From the NCBI RefSeq assembly GCF_022347745.1, contig NZ_JAKRGC010000003.1, positions 32,953 to 96,952 on the forward strand: DNA of 64,000 nt, in the 5' to 3' direction. The notes beneath the pieces were generated by a model. That model was not told the DNA's origin. It saw only the letters and a list, made by a program, of their open reading frames with translations, and did not search any database. The position numbers and the translations under genes were made by a program. The DNA comes from Streptomyces sp. OfavH-34-F (GTDB lineage: Bacteria > Actinomycetota > Actinomycetes > Streptomycetales > Streptomycetaceae). Of this stretch, positions 1-7,674 are shown one piece after another; within the stretch, counting starts at the first letter, position 1, and each line of letters starts with the position of its first letter.

Positions 1-1
1 G

Positions 2-406
2 GTCCGGCAGGCACTCGGCGCCGCGGACCGGGCGGCACTGGAGCGACTGTGCGACCGGCTCCCCGAACTGCTGCCCGCCGCTCCTGCCTGCCTCACCCAC
101 GGCGACCTGTGGACCCTGAACGTGATGGCCACCCCGGACGGCCGGCCGGCTCTGATCGACCCCGCCGTCTCGTACACCTGGGCGGAAGTCGACCTGGCCC
201 ACCTCTGGACCACCTCGCCCCCGCCCGAGGCACACGTCTTCTTCGAGGTGTACGCCGAGCTGACCGGCCTCGACGCCGGCTGGCGTGCCCGGATGCCCCT
301 CCTCCAGCTGCGCCAACACCTGGCGGTCATCGCCCAGTTCACGCCGGACCTGGGTGCGGCCGACCACGTACGCGCGACACTGGCCCCCTTCCGGCGCCGC
401 ACCTGA
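2..406 (+). CDS. Fructosamine kinase family protein, C-terminal part (cut by window edge)
   Basis: This is the last 134 residues of a kinase of the aminoglycoside-phosphotransferase fold; the start lies outside the window. The frame is open from base 2 and shows the catalytic-loop signature HGDLWTLNV (around base 100), followed by a metal-binding segment LIDPAVSY that corresponds to the DFG-like Asp. HGDLWxxN with LIDPA is typical of fructosamine/ketosamine-3-kinase family proteins, which phosphorylate sugar adducts on lysine amines. In Streptomyces these are usually annotated only at family level. It reads towards the minus-strand genes that follow, so it is probably not part of the hydrazine cluster. 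The true substrate cannot be told from this fragment. Confidence 0.75.
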   Translation, partial: VRQALGAADRAALERLCDRLPELLPAAPACLTHGDLWTLNVMATPDGRPALIDPAVSYTWAEVDLAHLWTTSPPPEAHVFFEVYAELTGLDAGWRARMPLLQLRQHLAVIAQFTPDLGAADHVRATLAPFRRRT

Positions 407-490
407 CCCGCTGCGCGGCCGCGCACCCGGTCGGCCCGCCACGCGTCGCCGCCGGGGGACAGGTACCCGGTGCGTGAGCGCCGCCGCGGC

Positions 491-781
491 CTACTCGCCG
501 GGCGGCGGTGTCGGCATCCCGTCGGCCGGGACGGCCTCGTGGGTCGCGGCGAAGGACACCTCGACCTCGCACCCCTCCGGCATCTCGTCGACGGGGACCG
601 CACACTGCGCGGGATCGACCGGGGCCTCGCTCCCGGCCGCCCGCCGCTGGTCCGCCTCGGTCTCCGCGACCTGCGAACTGCGCGAGGACGGCGCGTCGTC
701 CGAAGAGGCCGTGCAGGCGGTGGAACCGAGCAGGGTGAGCAGGACGACGGCCGCGGAGGCCGCGGCGGTGCGCGTACGCAT
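491..781 (-). CDS. Small putative secreted lipoprotein
   Basis: This is a 96-residue protein with a clear export signal: MRTRT basic start, a hydrophobic stretch AAVVLLTLLG, then GSTAC with Cys23 as the likely lipidated residue. The lipobox is not ideal because it has Ser, not Leu, at -3. The mature part is short, acidic and has two more Cys residues (AQC, EGC), which could form a disulfide. I recognise no domain. It lies 221 bp downstream of the cupin-MetRS gene on the same strand, so it could be the tail of that arm or an independent gene with its own promoter in 782-1002. No function is assigned. Confidence 0.6.
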   Translation of the reverse strand: MRTRTAAASAAVVLLTLLGSTACTASSDDAPSSRSSQVAETEADQRRAAGSEAPVDPAQCAVPVDEMPEGCEVEVSFAATHEAVPADGMPTPPPGE

Positions 782-1002
782 GGGAATTCCCCCCGAAGTG
801 GACGTGCCGGCACCGGACGCGGCGACCGGTCGACCGGGTCACCGTGAACGGCGGCAGCGGCGGAGTGCGCCGGGACGCGTTCGGCGTACCGGCCGTGCCG
901 CAACCCCTGCGGACCGCTCCCGCACCGGCGTTGGACTGCCGATCATGCCAGACACGCACCGCGCCCCCCGTTCCGTTCCGGTGCCCCGGCCCCGTCCTCG
1001 GC

Positions 1003-3012
1003 TCAGGTCCCGGCAGGACGCGCACCGCCCGGTTCGGCGGTGGGCCGGAAGAACACGGCCGACGCGAGCCGGACCTTCGACCCCGGGGCGAGGAGTTCCA
1101 CCGTCCAGGGCCACGTGGTGGGCTCCGGGAGGTCGAGCGCGGCCGACAGCCGTGCGGCGAAGCGGGGCATCACCGGAGCGGCCCCCGAGGCCAGCAGCCG
1201 GGCCGCCGCCAGCTCCAGGGCGACGGCGGTGCGGGTTTCGTCGTGCCAGTCGGCGGTGCCCGCGACCAGCCTCTCCGCCGCGCTGAAACGCACCACGTCC
1301 CGGACCATGCCGTCGAGTTCGGCGGCCGCCCGGCGCAGCGAGAACCCGTCCGGCCGCAGGCTCCCGGTGAGCGCGGCCAGCCGCGAGCCCAGCCGGCCGA
1401 GGAAGGCCCAGTGCTCGGGCGTCCAGTTCCCCGCGTCCGGGGCGGTGCCGTCGTAGTGCTCGACCACCCGTTCGCCGAGGCCGGTGAGCCACTTCTGCCA
1501 GGTACCGATGAGGACGTCGTGCAGCGCCGCCTCGTAGGCGTCGTGAGTGAAGTCGGTGCGCGCTCCTTCCGGGCGGGTGCTCGACAGGAACCAGCGCACC
1601 GCGTCCACACTGTCGGGCCCGAGGATCTCCTTGCCCCACACGGCGTGCCGGCGGCTGGTGGAGAACTTGCCGCCGTCCAGCGAGTAGAACTCGTTGACGT
1701 GGTAGTCGATGTCCGGACTCCACCCCGGGAACGCGAGCTTGTAGAGCACCGGGTAGAGCACACCGTGGTAGAAGCTGTTGTCGTAGCCGAAGAAGTGGAC
1801 GATCTTCCAGTCCGGCTGCGGCTCCAGCGCCCGCCACGGCTCACCCAACCGCCGTCCCAGGGTCTCGACGCCGTGCAGGAACCCGTAGGACATCTCGGGC
1901 CACACCCAGATGACCTGACCGTCGACACCGTCCTCCGCCGGCGGCACACCCCACGGAGAGGGATGGGTGACCGGGAGGTCCAGACGCGGTCGGTCGAACA
2001 CCCGGTGCGCCAGCTCCCGCAGCCGTGCGGGTACGCGGCCCAGCCGGTGGTGCTCGCGCACGGTCTCGCGGAACTCGTGCAGAGGCAGGGAGTACCTGCG
2101 CAGGGTGGCGCGCCCGGGGGCGGCCCCGGACCGCGCCGACGCGGGGTCCGTCAGGTCGGTGACCAGGTTGGGCTCACCGCACTCCTCGCAGATGTTCCCT
2201 CCGGTGCCCGCCCGGCAGTGCGGGCAGCCACCGCTGACGTCGCCCTCGTAGAGGTAGCCGCCCGTCTCGGCGTCGACGAGCGCCTCGCCCTCCGCCGGGA
2301 CCACCGATCCGGAGCCGACCAGGCCGGAGAAGTACGCGCGAAGGCCCTCGGAGTAGGACTCACTCGTACTCGTCACCGTGTACTGGTCGAGCGGAATGTC
2401 CATGAGCCGGAGCGTCTCGGCGATCTCGGCACTGTAGTGGGCCGCCGTCTCGGCGGGCCCGCGCCCCTCCTTGCGGCCGGCCGACACCACATAGCTCTGA
2501 TAGTCGTCGCTGCCCGTCAGGTGCCAAACCCGGGCGCCGTTCATCCGCTGGAAGCGCACGTACGCGTCGGCGCCGAGGTAGGGCCCGGAGAGATGACCGA
2601 GGTGCAGGTCCCCGTTGGGCGTGGGCGGGGTCGAGAAGACGAAGACCGGACGATCCCCGGTGGCCCCGCGTTCCGAGGAGACGGCGGACTTCAGCGCCCG
2701 GTCGGCGTCCCGCCAGTACTGGGTGAGGAACACCAGGTCCGTGTCCCCGGTGTTCTCCAGCACATGGGACTCGAACGGTTCGAAGACGGCTACGGTGCCG
2801 GGCTCCACACCGTGGCGCTCGCCGTCGACCAGCAGGTCGCCGCGACCGGCGACGATGACGAAGCACTCGGTCTCGTCGTGGCGGTGGCTCCGGGAACTGC
2901 GGCCCGGGGCCACCCGGCCCCACCCGGCGCCGACGCCCAGCCCGTCGATGCCGCTCATCCCGATGCCGAACGCCTCGTGCAGCGCGCTGCGGTCGTACCT
3001 GTTGATGATCAC
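1003..3012 (-). CDS. Cupin-methionyl-tRNA synthetase-like fusion, hydrazine (N-N bond) forming enzyme, Spb40-type
   Basis: A 669-residue fusion. Residues about 30-100 form a cupin with metal ligands His43, His45, Glu49 (SHRHDETE) and His83. Residues about 121-669 are a class I MetRS-like domain with the HIGH motif as HLGH (137-140), a zinc knuckle CPHC/CEEC (263-278) and a KMSKS-like KFSTS (449-453). This architecture matches Spb40 of the s56-p1 pathway and its relatives. There the MetRS domain uses ATP to join glycine to N6-hydroxylysine as an ester, and the cupin rearranges it to the N-N linked N6-(carboxymethylamino)lysine. It is therefore probably not a translation enzyme. The start is GTG at 3012, whose GTGA overlaps the stop of the upstream FAD oxidase gene, implying coupled translation. 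The next two genes upstream are its known partners. Confidence in the fusion is high; the reaction is by homology. Confidence 0.9.
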   Translation of the reverse strand: MIINRYDRSALHEAFGIGMSGIDGLGVGAGWGRVAPGRSSRSHRHDETECFVIVAGRGDLLVDGERHGVEPGTVAVFEPFESHVLENTGDTDLVFLTQYWRDADRALKSAVSSERGATGDRPVFVFSTPPTPNGDLHLGHLSGPYLGADAYVRFQRMNGARVWHLTGSDDYQSYVVSAGRKEGRGPAETAAHYSAEIAETLRLMDIPLDQYTVTSTSESYSEGLRAYFSGLVGSGSVVPAEGEALVDAETGGYLYEGDVSGGCPHCRAGTGGNICEECGEPNLVTDLTDPASARSGAAPGRATLRRYSLPLHEFRETVREHHRLGRVPARLRELAHRVFDRPRLDLPVTHPSPWGVPPAEDGVDGQVIWVWPEMSYGFLHGVETLGRRLGEPWRALEPQPDWKIVHFFGYDNSFYHGVLYPVLYKLAFPGWSPDIDYHVNEFYSLDGGKFSTSRRHAVWGKEILGPDSVDAVRWFLSSTRPEGARTDFTHDAYEAALHDVLIGTWQKWLTGLGERVVEHYDGTAPDAGNWTPEHWAFLGRLGSRLAALTGSLRPDGFSLRRAAAELDGMVRDVVRFSAAERLVAGTADWHDETRTAVALELAAARLLASGAAPVMPRFAARLSAALDLPEPTTWPWTVELLAPGSKVRLASAVFFRPTAEPGGARPAGT

Positions 3013-4091
3013 GTCTGGTTCCCTGTCGCGTGGAGGGTGGGGGAAAGCAGGCCGACGGCCTCGGAGGCCATCGCGGGAGCGAGCCGGTAGCCCGAGCCGT
3101 TGGCCGCGCCTGCGAAGATCACCCGGCGGTGGGTGTCGAGCGCCGCCACCACGGGCTCCCCGGTGGGGCTGTAGGCGTCGCAGAAGACCCGGCCGGAGGC
3201 ACACCGGGACACCAGCTCGGGCGCGTACCGGGCGAGGAGCGCCCGCGCCTCCCGGAGGTTCTCCGGCGAGATCCCGGTGGCGACGGTGTCCGGATCGACG
3301 TCCCACTCCCGGCACGTGTAGCTGAACAGCCAGTGCCCGCGGTCGTGCAGAGGCAGCAGGAAGGCGTCCTCGTCGTAGAAGACGACGGCGTGGTCGTCCT
3401 TCTCCGGCCGCACGTCGACGTGCATCGCCACGACCTTCTTCACCCGGACGCCCAACGGCGCGACGAGGTCCTGCCAGGCGGGAACGCCGAGCCAGGGGCC
3501 CGGGGCGAGCACGACGCGGCCGGCCGAGACGGTCTCGCCGTTGCCCAACTCCAGCTCCACCACAGCCTTCCGGGGCCGGACGCCGGTGACCCGTACGCCC
3601 TCGCGCAGGGCGATCCGCTCGCGCAGCCCGCGTACGAGGAAGTGGGTGAGGCGGGTGACGTCCGCGTACTGGCAGCCGTCCACCTGCCACGCCGCGCAGC
3701 CGTCGGGGGTGCGCACCCAGTCGTGCGGGGCACGCGGGACGCGCCGCAGGCCGGCACTGTCGAGGTGCGCCTCGCGCAGCGCCCGCTCCCCGCTCTCGGC
3801 GGCTATCACCGTCGTCGGCAGGGGGCGGATGGGCGCCCCGGGGCACTCCTCCAGCAGCCTCCCGTAGTAGTCCTGGCTGTGGGCGGACATGCGGCGCACC
3901 CGCTCGGTCCTGCCCCGGGGGAAGTGCAGGCCCGCCGAGCGCCGGGTGGCACCGGAGGCGACGGTGTCCCGGTCCAGGACCATGACCGAGGCGCCGGGAT
4001 GGCGCGCCAGGATCTCCCGAACGGTCACGGAGCCGATCACACCGGCACCGACGACCGCGACGTCGACGTCGGTACGCGTTCCGGCGCTCAT
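3009..4091 (-). CDS. FAD-dependent amine oxidase (glycine/D-amino-acid oxidase fold), Spb39-type
   Basis: A 360-residue DAO-family flavoprotein. The FAD-binding Rossmann motif VAVVGAGVIG lies at residues 11-20, and a C-terminal FAD contact reads FAGAANGSGYRLAP. In the known hydrazinoacetate route an enzyme of this family oxidises the C-N bond of N6-(carboxymethylamino)lysine, releasing hydrazinoacetic acid and 2-aminoadipate semialdehyde. The same role is inferred here from position between the N-hydroxylase and the cupin-MetRS gene. Start ATG at 4091 overlaps the N-hydroxylase stop (ATGA), and its stop overlaps the GTG of the cupin-MetRS gene, so the three are locked in one translationally coupled set. 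The family alone would also fit a sarcosine or glycine oxidase; the context decides. Confidence 0.85.
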   Translation of the reverse strand: MSAGTRTDVDVAVVGAGVIGSVTVREILARHPGASVMVLDRDTVASGATRRSAGLHFPRGRTERVRRMSAHSQDYYGRLLEECPGAPIRPLPTTVIAAESGERALREAHLDSAGLRRVPRAPHDWVRTPDGCAAWQVDGCQYADVTRLTHFLVRGLRERIALREGVRVTGVRPRKAVVELELGNGETVSAGRVVLAPGPWLGVPAWQDLVAPLGVRVKKVVAMHVDVRPEKDDHAVVFYDEDAFLLPLHDRGHWLFSYTCREWDVDPDTVATGISPENLREARALLARYAPELVSRCASGRVFCDAYSPTGEPVVAALDTHRRVIFAGAANGSGYRLAPAMASEAVGLLSPTLHATGNQT

Positions 4092-5410
4092 GCGGCCGGC
4101 CACGGGGGCTTCACGGCGGTCTTGGACGACCACTCGATGAAGGACGCGAGCTGGTCGTTGCTGCGTACGCCGCGGAGGCGGTCGGCGATGCGCTGGCTGC
4201 GCCAGGCGTTCAGGCTGAGATTGGGGTCCGCCAGGCCGCGCTGCTGCCGGGCGGCGTTCTGGACGAAGATGTCGCGACCCGGCGGGCCGTCCCACTCCAC
4301 GGCGAAGTCCTGATCCACCCGGGGTTCGCCGTCCTCCAGCTCCAACCGGTCGGCGAGAGGTGCGAGGAAGTCCATCGGCGCGGGCCTGAACCCCGTCGCC
4401 CAGATGACGACGTCGGCCTCGTGCTGCTCGATCTCGCGGGGGTGGTCGTTGTGCCGGGCCGTCACCACCCAGGTGTCCCCGATGCCGCGGTGCACCAGCG
4501 TGACCTCGCGGTGGGGGTACAGGCCGACCAGGTCGGGCAGGCCGCCGATGAACCTGTGCAGGTACAGCTTCTGGTAGATCGCCCGCAGCGTCTCCTCGGA
4601 GATCCCGTCGCTGCTGAGCACATGGCGTTCGTTGAACTCCCGGCGGGTCTCGGACGGCAGCCCGTAGAAGTAGTCCGAGTGGCACGGCATGTAGAAGTCG
4701 TTGGTGAACGGCGAGTCGTCCATGGGGGAGTAATTCCGTCGCCGCGAGATCCAGCACACCCGGCGCGGCAGTTCCGCACCCGACCGCGACACCAGGTCCA
4801 GGAACGCCTCCGCACCGGACTGGCCGCCGCCGACCACGACGACCCGCTTGTCGCCCAGGTCCCGCGCCCTGTCCAGGAACTGGCTGACGTGGAAGCTGGT
4901 GGGCCCGATGGACGCCTGCGCCTGGGGCGGCAGGAACGGACGGCTCCCCACGCCGACCACGATGTTGTCGGCCGTCACGGTGCGGCGGCCGGTGCGGACG
5001 CGGAAGACGCCGTCGAACCCGATCTCCCGGACGTCCTCTCCGAAGACCAGGTTCCGGTTGCGCTCGCAGGCCCAGGCGAGGTAGTTGCGGAACTCCTGCC
5101 GTGGCAGGCTGGAGAACTGCGCGTTGAGGAAGTGGTAGACGCGTCCCTGGTCGTGCAGGTAGGCGAGGAACGAGAAGGGGTTGGTCGGGTCGGCGAGGCT
5201 CACCAGATCCTTGAAGAGCGAGACCTGGAGGGACGTTCCGGGAATCTGCTGCCCGTCATGCCACTCGAAGGCCTCCTTCCGGTCGAGGAACAGGTTGGAC
5301 ACGGCGGGGTCGTCGTGGAGGAGCGACGCCAGGCTCAGGTTCGCCGGTCCCGCCCCCACGCCGACGCACCGGTAGTGCGCCGGGGGGCCGCCGGGACTGT
5401 CGTGACCCAT
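4088..5410 (-). CDS. L-lysine N6-hydroxylase (flavin-dependent N-monooxygenase), Spb38-type
   Basis: A 440-residue member of the SidA/IucD/PvdA N-hydroxylating monooxygenase family. It shows the FAD motif GVGAGPANLSLA (residues 17-28), the NADPH-binding motif VVVVGGGQSGAEAF near residue 195, and the family C-terminal ATGFRPAP segment followed by DPNLSLNAW. These enzymes turn the side-chain amine of lysine or ornithine into a hydroxylamine, either for siderophores or as the first step of hydrazine formation. No siderophore synthetase (IucA/IucC or NRPS) is in the window, and the two downstream partners are the hydrazine set, so N6-hydroxylysine for N-N bond formation is the favoured role. Start ATG 5410 has an AGAGG ribosome site. 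The 139-bp gap to KamA holds a perfect 14-bp palindrome at 5449-5462, so a separate promoter is possible. Confidence 0.88.
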   Translation of the reverse strand: MGHDSPGGPPAHYRCVGVGAGPANLSLASLLHDDPAVSNLFLDRKEAFEWHDGQQIPGTSLQVSLFKDLVSLADPTNPFSFLAYLHDQGRVYHFLNAQFSSLPRQEFRNYLAWACERNRNLVFGEDVREIGFDGVFRVRTGRRTVTADNIVVGVGSRPFLPPQAQASIGPTSFHVSQFLDRARDLGDKRVVVVGGGQSGAEAFLDLVSRSGAELPRRVCWISRRRNYSPMDDSPFTNDFYMPCHSDYFYGLPSETRREFNERHVLSSDGISEETLRAIYQKLYLHRFIGGLPDLVGLYPHREVTLVHRGIGDTWVVTARHNDHPREIEQHEADVVIWATGFRPAPMDFLAPLADRLELEDGEPRVDQDFAVEWDGPPGRDIFVQNAARQQRGLADPNLSLNAWRSQRIADRLRGVRSNDQLASFIEWSSKTAVKPPWPAA

Positions 5411-5549
5411 GTCTGGACCTCTCTTTCGCGAGCGTCGGTGGATGGATACCGGCCCGGGCCGGACTCAGGACAGCAGGTGCTTCTCCTCGGACCCGGGCCG
5501 CACGACGACCCCCAGGAGGGTGTCTGACACATCCCCGCGGCGCGGGTCC

Positions 5550-6953
5550 TCACCGGGCCGCAGGGCAGCTGGACTCGGGAGAGGACTCGCCCGGAACGTG
5601 CGACCTCCACCACTTCTGTCCGTCCGCCGGAAGCGTGTAGATGGGGTCGTAGTACTCGTGCAGCTGGGCGAGATCGTCCGGGTGCCCCTGGTCCAGAGCG
5701 GTGCGGTAGTTCTTGGACCAGTACGAGATACCTCGCAGCCGGTCGTAGTCGGAGAGCTGATGGACCCAGCGCTTGCCCACCATGGGGACGTCGCAGACGA
5801 TGCGCGGCGTCGCGAACCCGGGCAGGTATCCCATGATCGCGTGCTGGAGCTCCTGTGCCTCCACCACGGAGGTCCGCCAGTGCTCACTGTGCGGGATCAT
5901 GTCGCACATGTAGAAGTAGTACGGAATGATCCCCGCGGAATCGAGCAGGGCGAAGCACAGGTCGAGCAGCGCGGCCGAGGTGTCGTTCACCGTGCGCAGG
6001 AGGACTCCCTGGTTGCGCACATCGCGCAGGCCGGCCTCCATCAGCAGCCGGGAGGCGCGGGACACGCTCGTGGTGACCTGCTGCGCCGCGTTGGCATGGG
6101 TGTGCAGGGCGATCTGTACGCCCCGCGAGCGTGCCGTCGCCGTCAGCCTCTCGATGCCGGCCAGTACGCGGCCGTCCATCCAGTGCTGCGGCAGCCCGAT
6201 CAGGCCCTTGCTCGCCAGGCGTATGTCACGGACGGACCCGACGTCCAGCAGCGCTGCCACGAACGCCTCGACACGGGGCCAGGGGACGTTGGCGAGGTCT
6301 CCGCCGGAGACGACGACGTCCCGCACGGTCGGGGTCTTGCGCAGGTAGTCGATCATGGCCTGGAGCCGCGCCTGGGGCGCGAGGACGAAGCGCGTCTTGG
6401 TGACCGACGGCGTCGAGTTGCCGACCAGGTCCATCCGGGTGCAGTGCCCGCAGTACTGGGGGCAGGTGGCCACCAGTTCGGCCAGCACCTTGGTCGGGTA
6501 GCGGTGGGTGAGGCCCTCCACGGCCCACATGTCGCGTTCGTGGAGGGAGTCCCGTTCGGCGTACGGATGGGAAGGGAAGTCGGTACGCCGGTCGGAGTGG
6601 ACGGGCAGCATGTACCGGCGCACGGGATCCGCGTAGAAGGCGTCGGTCAGACTCCCGGGCCCGCGCGGTGGCGTGTCGGGGGCCATGGTGTTGATCATGT
6701 GCGGGGTGATGAGCAGGGACATCGTGGCACGTTCCCGCTGGTCGCGGTCGAGGTCGGCGAAGAAGGAGTCGTCCAGGAGATTTCCGGTCACGGCGCGCAA
6801 CTGGCGGATGTTCTTCACGCAGTGCGCACGCTGCCACTGGACGGAGTTCCACTCCTGCGAGGTGACGTCACGCCACCCCGGTAACCGGTGGGGATCGGGT
6901 TCCCGGGCCTCGCGGAATCGGTACGAGTAGGGCTGCTGCACGCTGTCGGACAT
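5550..6953 (-). CDS. kamA: Lysine 2,3-aminomutase (KamA family radical SAM enzyme)
   Basis: A 467-residue radical SAM protein of the KamA/YjeK family. The 4Fe-4S motif is CPQYCGHC with Cys164, Cys168 and Cys171, followed by the family motif VVSGGDLANVPW and the substrate/PLP region LHTHANAAQQVT. Lysine 2,3-aminomutase converts L-lysine to L-beta-lysine using SAM and PLP. It is longer than the EpmB/YjeK translation-factor enzymes and has no efp or epmA neighbour, so beta-lysine supply for the cluster product is the best reading. Start ATG 6953 follows a GAGAGGAAGG ribosome site. Codon 24 (Leu, bases 6882-6884) is TTA, a rare codon read by the bldA tRNA, so translation may be tied to development. 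The preferred amino acid cannot be proven from sequence. Confidence 0.85.
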   Translation of the reverse strand: MSDSVQQPYSYRFREAREPDPHRLPGWRDVTSQEWNSVQWQRAHCVKNIRQLRAVTGNLLDDSFFADLDRDQRERATMSLLITPHMINTMAPDTPPRGPGSLTDAFYADPVRRYMLPVHSDRRTDFPSHPYAERDSLHERDMWAVEGLTHRYPTKVLAELVATCPQYCGHCTRMDLVGNSTPSVTKTRFVLAPQARLQAMIDYLRKTPTVRDVVVSGGDLANVPWPRVEAFVAALLDVGSVRDIRLASKGLIGLPQHWMDGRVLAGIERLTATARSRGVQIALHTHANAAQQVTTSVSRASRLLMEAGLRDVRNQGVLLRTVNDTSAALLDLCFALLDSAGIIPYYFYMCDMIPHSEHWRTSVVEAQELQHAIMGYLPGFATPRIVCDVPMVGKRWVHQLSDYDRLRGISYWSKNYRTALDQGHPDDLAQLHEYYDPIYTLPADGQKWWRSHVPGESSPESSCPAAR

Positions 6954-7055
6954 GCCTTCCTCTCGCTTGGCTCCACCCGGCTCCGGGCCCGGGCCGCGGC
7001 GGCCGGGCCGCCGCGCCGGACCCGGCTCGGAGCGCGTCGCGCACCGCACGGTTCG

Positions 7056-7670
7056 TCATCCGGTGACGAAGGCGGGCGCGCACACGCTCGCGCCGGTGGA
7101 GACCTGCTGGAGTTCGGTCTTCCCGCCGAGGAGCCGGCGGTAGGGTTCGCTCAGTTCCTCCAGGACGTCCCGGAGGGGTTGTTCGACGCCGGCGACCCTG
7201 GGCAGCGCCGCGTCGATCCGTGTGCGCCAGATCCGCCGGAGGCCCGGGTCGACGCCTTGTTCGGTGGTGACCCGGCCACGGCAGCGGGGGCTGCCGCAGC
7301 GGCACTCCATGCTCCACCCGCCGTCCTCGACGAAGGTGGCGTAGTCGCAGGTGATCTCCTCACCGGGAGCGATGTCCCGGACGGCCAGGCCGAAGTCGAG
7401 CCCCAGGTCGAGGACGTTGGCCTCGCAGGAGTGGTTCATCAGGTAGGCACCCAGGCACGGCAGGAGCAGACTGCCGTCCGTCAGCAGATGCCCGTAGGTG
7501 TCGAGCGTCCGGAAACGGGCGGGGGGCAGGTCCGCCACCTCCTCCTTGGACCACCGTGAGCACTTGGTGCACGGGAGCCAGATCACCGTCCCGGTGGGAA
7601 GCGCCTCGGTCGCGAACAGCCCGACGTTGTGCGTGCGGCTGGGGCGGACGTCGATGCCCTGGGTCAGCAT
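7056..7670 (-). CDS. SET-domain protein, putative SAM-dependent lysine/amine methyltransferase
   Basis: A 204-residue protein that is mostly one SET domain. Visible landmarks are GLFA near residue 17 (the first SAM-binding segment), MNHSCEAN at 78-85 (the NHSC signature), GEEITCDYA at 103-111 (the catalytic Tyr region), and a post-SET zinc site formed by Cys123, Cys125 and Cys130 (CRCGSPRC) together with NHSC Cys82. SET enzymes methylate the amino group of lysine side chains, normally in proteins. Here the gene sits between KamA and an ATP-grasp ligase, 4 bp after the latter, in a pathway built on free lysine derivatives. A small-molecule amine or hydrazine substrate is therefore possible, though a protein target cannot be excluded. 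SET domains in bacterial small-molecule clusters are unusual. Confidence 0.8.
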   Translation of the reverse strand: MLTQGIDVRPSRTHNVGLFATEALPTGTVIWLPCTKCSRWSKEEVADLPPARFRTLDTYGHLLTDGSLLLPCLGAYLMNHSCEANVLDLGLDFGLAVRDIAPGEEITCDYATFVEDGGWSMECRCGSPRCRGRVTTEQGVDPGLRRIWRTRIDAALPRVAGVEQPLRDVLEELSEPYRRLLGGKTELQQVSTGASVCAPAFVTG

Positions 7671-7674
7671 GGCG

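Noticed and set aside
1003..3846. Reading the cupin-MetRS gene as a 947-residue protein
   Set aside because: The extra N-terminus is antisense-like Arg-rich sequence within the FAD oxidase gene; GTG 3012 with stop overlap gives the normal cupin start.
3009..4757. Extending the FAD oxidase upstream to 4757
   Set aside because: The extension is out-of-frame sequence within the N-hydroxylase gene; ATG 4091 directly precedes the FAD-binding motif.
4088..5410. A siderophore locus built on the N-hydroxylase
   Set aside because: There is no siderophore synthetase, NRPS, acyltransferase of the IucB type or iron importer; the neighbours are the hydrazine partners.
5449..5462. A 14-base CCGG palindrome upstream of the N-hydroxylase as an operator
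   Set aside because: It is only C and G, has no spacer and is of a kind common by chance at this GC content, so it is mentioned but not called.
5550..6953. KamA as the EF-P modifying enzyme (EpmB)
   Set aside because: No efp or epmA nearby, longer protein, and placement inside a lysine-derived metabolite cluster.
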